Source: SIAJ01 sp036266155 (GTDB lineage Bacteria; Planctomycetota; Planctomycetia; Gemmatales; Gemmataceae). From it: DNA of 61,279 nt. The stretch is from the NCBI GenBank assembly GCA_036266155.1, contig DATANR010000366.1, positions 1 to 61,279 on the forward strand. Reading direction: 5' to 3'. The notes under the pieces were generated by a model that did no database searches, was not told the DNA's origin, and worked only from the letters and a program-made list of their open reading frames with translations. Position 1 is the stretch's first letter, and each line of letters starts with the position of its first letter. The position numbers were made by a program, and so were the translations under genes. Of this stretch, positions 57,854 through 61,279 are shown piece by piece.

Positions 57854-58135
57854 ATGGACGACAACCGCACCGACTACCGGCTGTGGGCCATCTGCTTCGC
57901 GGTCTTCTTCCTGACGCCCTTGCTCCTGCTAATTGGAATTAGCTTGAATGCCCGATATCTTCACTCGCCCATTCTCCTGATCAAAGAGTGGGCCTGCGTG
58001 ACCGTTTTCATGGCGGCCGTCGCTGCAGTCTTCAGTTGGTTCGTCCAATCAGTCATCGTCGGGCAAGGCGAGTGGGTGCGGGGCCGCCGGCCAAACTCCC
58101 AGGACGATGACTTCGCGGATCCGCCCGGTCTCTGA
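57854..58135 (+). CDS. Small two-TM membrane protein
   Basis: This 93-residue protein has two TM helices: LWAICFAVFFLTPLLLLIGI (near 10-30) and WACVTVFMAAVAAVFSWFVQ (near 46-66), with a polar acidic tail (NSQDDDFADPPGL). No family is recognised. ATG 57854 is preceded by TGGCG only, no clear Shine-Dalgarno. The frame is open to 57815. The next gene, a lipoprotein, follows on the same strand after 76 bases. Confidence 0.5.
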   Translation: MDDNRTDYRLWAICFAVFFLTPLLLLIGISLNARYLHSPILLIKEWACVTVFMAAVAAVFSWFVQSVIVGQGEWVRGRRPNSQDDDFADPPGL

Positions 58136-58211
58136 GGCTTGCCTCCGACCCTTTGGCTGGTCAGAATGCGGCGGGATGTTCGCAGGAATTACGTCGCCCG
58201 CATCAGGAAAA

Positions 58212-58658
58212 ATGATGCATGCTGTGTTGCTTGGCACCTTGCTCTTTGTTGGATGTGGCCCATCCGAACCCGAACCCCCGCAACCGGCGAGGCAGCCGAT
58301 TGACCCTAAAGTGGCCGAACTGTTTGCACGACTCGATGAGAATCCGGACATCCTGCACGCTGACTATACCCCGGCCGTCCACGAACTGATTGCTATCGGA
58401 AGACCCACAATTGCACCTGCGCTGGACCTTATGCTCTCTGACAACGAGTTCACTCGTATGCACGCCCAACGGGTCATTGAGGGCGTGACGCTTCGGGAGC
58501 ATCGGTTCGTTTTCGGACAAGGATGGACGCGTCCGACGGGCGCAGCCGAGTGGAAGCAATTCTGGACTCGGCTGGGCGACTTGAACGACCGGGCTTCGGC
58601 AGAGGCCCGGAGGGCGAGCGTTGCCAAATGGCGAGTATGGCTCTCGGACAATCCGTGA
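58212..58658 (+). CDS. Predicted lipoprotein of unknown function
   Basis: This 148-residue protein has a lipobox in MMHAVLLGTLLFVGCGPSEP (Cys16 counting from the first Met), followed by a Pro/Glu linker and helical, HEAT-like sequence (YTPAVHELIAIGRPTIAPAL, DLMLSDNEFTRMHAQRVIEG) and a Trp-rich end (EWKQFWTRLGDLNDR). AGGAAAA precedes ATG 58212/58215. This plan, a lipoprotein with one or two HEAT-like repeats, is seen in many planctomycete genes. No specific function can be given. Confidence 0.65.
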   Translation: MMHAVLLGTLLFVGCGPSEPEPPQPARQPIDPKVAELFARLDENPDILHADYTPAVHELIAIGRPTIAPALDLMLSDNEFTRMHAQRVIEGVTLREHRFVFGQGWTRPTGAAEWKQFWTRLGDLNDRASAEARRASVAKWRVWLSDNP

Positions 58659-58781
58659 CGGAGTTTCGATTCAGATCGACTTTCCCGTTTCCGCATGGTG
58701 TCCACCCTCGTCGTCGGCTATATTTCCACTACCTGCCAAATACGCCGCCCGGGCGTTCGTCCGCCCCCACCTGGTGGTTGC

Positions 58782-61178
58782 ATGATCCGGCCGATCCTGG
58801 CCTTCTTGTTTGCTCTCCACTTCGCCGTCGCGTCGGCGCACGCGGCTGTTCAGGTTGCACCGCCGACCGTCAAGCTCGATAGTCCCGAAGCGTCGCAGCA
58901 GTTGCTCGTCACGCTCGAAGCCACAGACGCGACGCGGGCCGCCAAGTATGAAGTGGCCGACGCCGCCATCGTGGCCGTCGATGCCAATGGCCGTGTCACG
59001 CCGAAGGGCGAGGGCAGGACCGAGATTCGCGTTAACCATGGCACCGACACTGTTCGCATTCCCGTGGAAGTAATGGGCTTGAAGTCGCCGCGGCCGGTGT
59101 CGTTCGAGCAAGAGGTTATCCCGATCCTTACCAAGGCGACCTGCAACAGCGGCGGTTGCCACGGCAAGGCCGAAGGGCAGGCGGGGTTCAAGCTCAGCGT
59201 GTTCGGATTCGACCCGGAGGCCGACTATCTGGCGCTCGTTGGCGAAGGCCGCGGCCGCCGGGTGTTTCCCGCGTCGCCCGAGAGCAGCTTGATCCTGTTA
59301 AAGGGCGCCGGCGTCATCCCGCACGGCGGCGGCAAGAAGCTCGACAAGGACGGCCTGCGTTATCGCCGACTACTTCGCTGGCTTCAGGAAGGGGCCCGAT
59401 TCGCACGCGTCGATGTGCCGGCCGTGGCGAGCCTGGAGGTCGAGCCGAGTCAGCAAGTGCTGGCGCTCGGCGGCACACAGCAGTTGCGTGTCACCGCCGT
59501 CGGTCTCGACGGCTCGCGGCGCTGCGTGACCGCTGAGGCGGAGTATGCGTCCAATGCGGGCACGATCGCAGGTGTCGATGGCACGGGCCTCGTGACGGCC
59601 GGCGCAACGCCGGGAGAGGCCGCGATCCTGATCCGCTATATGGGCCATGTCACCGTTTGCCGGCTCACGCTACCGCGGCCGGGAGTCAAGTTCGCACGGC
59701 CAGCAGAAGCGAACTTCGTCGACAAGCACGTGTGGGACAAACTCGAACGGCTCGGCATTCCACCGAGCGACCTGGCCGACGACGCGACGTTCCTGCGCCG
59801 CGTTTATCTCGATACGATCGGCACGTTGCCGACCGCGAGTGAGACCAGCGCCTTCCTCGCCGATGCTTCTCCCACGAAACGGGCGAAGCTTATCGACGCG
59901 TTGCTCGATCGGCCCGAGTACGCGGATTACTGGGCGATGAAGTGGTCGGACATTCTGAAGGTCGACAAGGACGCGGTGACGCCGCAGGGTGCCGTCGCGA
60001 TGACGCGCTGGATCCGTCGGCAATTCGCGGAGAATCGGCCGTACGATCAGTTTGCCCGCGACGTCGTTCTGGCCCGCGGCAGCATCGCCGCGGATGGGCC
60101 GGCCGCAATCTATAAGGCGATCAACACGCCCGAGTCGGCGGCGCGTGCCGTGAGCCAGGTCTTCCTCGGCGTGCGCATTGAATGTGCCGAGTGCCACCAT
60201 CATCCATCGGAGAAATGGACCCAGGACGACTTCTGGGCGTTGACCGGCATCTTCTCCGGCGTCGGCCTCAAGCCGTTGCCCACAGGGGGCGAGGCGGTCG
60301 TGTGGAAAGCCGGCGTCGACTTTGGCCCCAAGGTGGGCAAGAAGCGCGATAAAACAGTGCCCGCCAAGCCGCTCGGCGCGCCCGCGACCAAGTTCGCGCC
60401 GTCCGACGATCGCCGTGTCGCGCTCGCCAACTGGATGACGGCCCCGGACAATCCCTACTTTGCGACGATGATCGCCAATCGCCTCTGGTCCCATTACTTT
60501 GGCCGCGGGATGGTCGAACCGATCGACGACATCCGCGCTACCAACCCGGCGACCAACGAGCCGCTCCTCGCGGCCCTGACGGCCGACCTCCGCGCCAAAA
60601 AGTATGACCTGAAAGCGTTCACGAAGACGCTATTGCTCTCGCGGGCCTATCAACTGACGAGTAAGTCGTTGCCGGGCAATGCCACCGACGAGCAGAATTT
60701 CTCGCATGCGGCCGTCAAGACAATGCCTGCTGAGGTGTTGCTTGACGCGGTCTCGCAGGTCACCGGCGTCGCCGAGAAATTCAACGGCTGGCCCGAAGGT
60801 TATCGGGCGATCCAAGTGTGGGACAACCGGATGCCGTCGTATTTCTTCCGTGTCTTCGGACGGCCCGTGCGCTTCAGCGTCTGCGAGTGCGAGCGGGGGA
60901 CGGACCCGAGCATCACGCAAGCGCTGCACCTGATGAATTCGCCCGAAATCTCGGCAAAATTGCGAGCCCGGCAGGGCATCGTTCGCAAGCTCGCCGATTC
61001 GGACAAGACGCCGGATGCTATTGTTGACGATGTGTTTCTCAGCGCCTTGAGCCGCCGACCGACCGACCCCGAGCGAGCGAAGATGCGCGAGGTGTTTGCC
61101 GAAGGCGATCGTCGGGCCGCGATTGAAGATGTCATGTGGGCGGTGTTGAATAGTAAAGAGTTCCTGTACAACCGGTGA
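58782..61178 (+). CDS. Secreted DUF1549/DUF1553 protein with Big2 domains and c-heme-like motifs
   Basis: This is 798 residues from ATG 58782, with signal peptide MIRPILAFLFALHFAVASAH. An N-terminal Big2-like domain (KYEVADAAIVAVDANGRVTP) precedes a PSCyt1-like region with ATCNSGGCHGKAEG (Cys near 121 and 126, His 127). A second Big2 unit (SLEVEPSQQVLALGGTQQLR) is followed by DUF1549 (LRRVYLDTIGTLPTASETSA) with CAECHHHPSEKWTQDDFW (CxxCH, near 467-471). DUF1553 ends the protein (DRRVALANWMTAPDNPYFAT, LSALSRRPTDPERAKMREVF). The role is unknown; a cell-surface redox or polysaccharide-related function is proposed for the family. The usual DUF1501 partner does not follow within the window. Confidence 0.9.
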   Translation: MIRPILAFLFALHFAVASAHAAVQVAPPTVKLDSPEASQQLLVTLEATDATRAAKYEVADAAIVAVDANGRVTPKGEGRTEIRVNHGTDTVRIPVEVMGLKSPRPVSFEQEVIPILTKATCNSGGCHGKAEGQAGFKLSVFGFDPEADYLALVGEGRGRRVFPASPESSLILLKGAGVIPHGGGKKLDKDGLRYRRLLRWLQEGARFARVDVPAVASLEVEPSQQVLALGGTQQLRVTAVGLDGSRRCVTAEAEYASNAGTIAGVDGTGLVTAGATPGEAAILIRYMGHVTVCRLTLPRPGVKFARPAEANFVDKHVWDKLERLGIPPSDLADDATFLRRVYLDTIGTLPTASETSAFLADASPTKRAKLIDALLDRPEYADYWAMKWSDILKVDKDAVTPQGAVAMTRWIRRQFAENRPYDQFARDVVLARGSIAADGPAAIYKAINTPESAARAVSQVFLGVRIECAECHHHPSEKWTQDDFWALTGIFSGVGLKPLPTGGEAVVWKAGVDFGPKVGKKRDKTVPAKPLGAPATKFAPSDDRRVALANWMTAPDNPYFATMIANRLWSHYFGRGMVEPIDDIRATNPATNEPLLAALTADLRAKKYDLKAFTKTLLLSRAYQLTSKSLPGNATDEQNFSHAAVKTMPAEVLLDAVSQVTGVAEKFNGWPEGYRAIQVWDNRMPSYFFRVFGRPVRFSVCECERGTDPSITQALHLMNSPEISAKLRARQGIVRKLADSDKTPDAIVDDVFLSALSRRPTDPERAKMREVFAEGDRRAAIEDVMWAVLNSKEFLYNR

Positions 61179-61184
61179 GAACAA

Positions 61185-61245
61185 TTCGTGGGGCAGGCCT
61201 CCCGGCCTGCCTTAACTTGGCAGGCCGGGAGGCCTGCCCCACGAA
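61185..61245. terminator. Perfect long hairpin after the DUF1553 gene
   Basis: Arms 61188-61211 and 61219-61242 (24 bases, GTGGGGCAGGCCTCCCGGCC... and complement) are perfect around the 7-base loop TTAACTT, and TTCG/CGAA extends the stem by a few bases. AAAAA follows. It starts 7 bases after the stop at 61178. The arms are internally near-palindromic (GGCAGGCC.. ..GGCCTGCC). Confidence 0.75.
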
Positions 61246-61279
61246 AAACCGGGCTTCCGGAACAGAGTCTTAGACCCAT

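Overview
The window looks like chromosome of a Gemmata-type planctomycete. I infer this from the set of lineage-typical proteins, with no rRNA or marker gene to confirm it. These include giant secreted proteins with an N-terminal LEDRVxP motif (28455-35072 and 49761-56123), a DUF1549/DUF1553 protein with c-heme-like motifs (58782-61178), a DUF1080 protein, a TIGR03067-type protein, a sigma factor fused to a WD40 domain (44452-47418), a membrane-anchored sigma-like protein (15614-16456), and a secreted Gfo/Idh/MocA oxidoreductase. GC content is high and many genes overlap by ATGA. I see no rRNA, tRNA, CRISPR array, prophage or IS transposase.

Layout. 1-4330: an aldehyde dehydrogenase and a class III aminotransferase separated by palindromic repeats, then a small two-gene pair (YQQIIG-type protein plus DUF7689). 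4311-6340 (-): an ArsR regulator and SulP transporter operon with a clear promoter. 6622-12671 (+): rimO, pgsA, a Gfo/Idh/MocA oxidoreductase coupled to an LpxL-like acyltransferase, DUF1080, and a beta-barrel candidate. 12675-17748 (-): a polyprenyl sugar transferase with a crotonase and a VOC protein, then an NDH-2-like dehydrogenase coupled to the membrane-anchored sigma-like protein. 18063-21353: a scarred stretch with a broken LRR gene, a fragment of an AHSA1-family gene, a VapBC-like toxin-antitoxin pair, and an intact AHSA1-ArsR pair. 21450-28079: secreted proteins around clpC.

The most interesting part is the seven-gene operon at 35228-44069. It encodes an FkbH-like HAD/acyl-loading enzyme, a SAM methyltransferase, an acyl carrier protein, an MBOAT membrane acyltransferase, a 42-residue single-TM microprotein, a lipoprotein, and a 1280-residue membrane-anchored protein ending in an SGNH-like domain. 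The microprotein ends exactly in FVYAGF, which resembles the FIYNEF-type C-terminus of DltX from the teichoic-acid D-alanylation system. The gene set matches DltA/DltC/DltX/DltB/DltD role for role, but the activation enzyme is FkbH-type (family substrate: a glycerate-derived acyl group) and the terminal SGNH-like domain has GNC where GDS is expected. I propose a Dlt-like acyl relay that decorates an envelope or secreted glycan with glyceryl or methylated glyceryl groups. This is inference from gene content and motifs.

44452-61178 holds the sigma-WD40 fusion, a thioredoxin/CxxCH/double-PDZ secreted protein followed by what looks like a truncated secreted gene, the second giant LEDRV protein (LamG and cadherin-like domains), the secreted Gfo/Idh protein, two small membrane or lipoprotein genes, and the DUF1549/DUF1553 gene. 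Several different long hairpins occupy the intergenic spaces, and one hairpin core occurs twice, about 46 kb apart.
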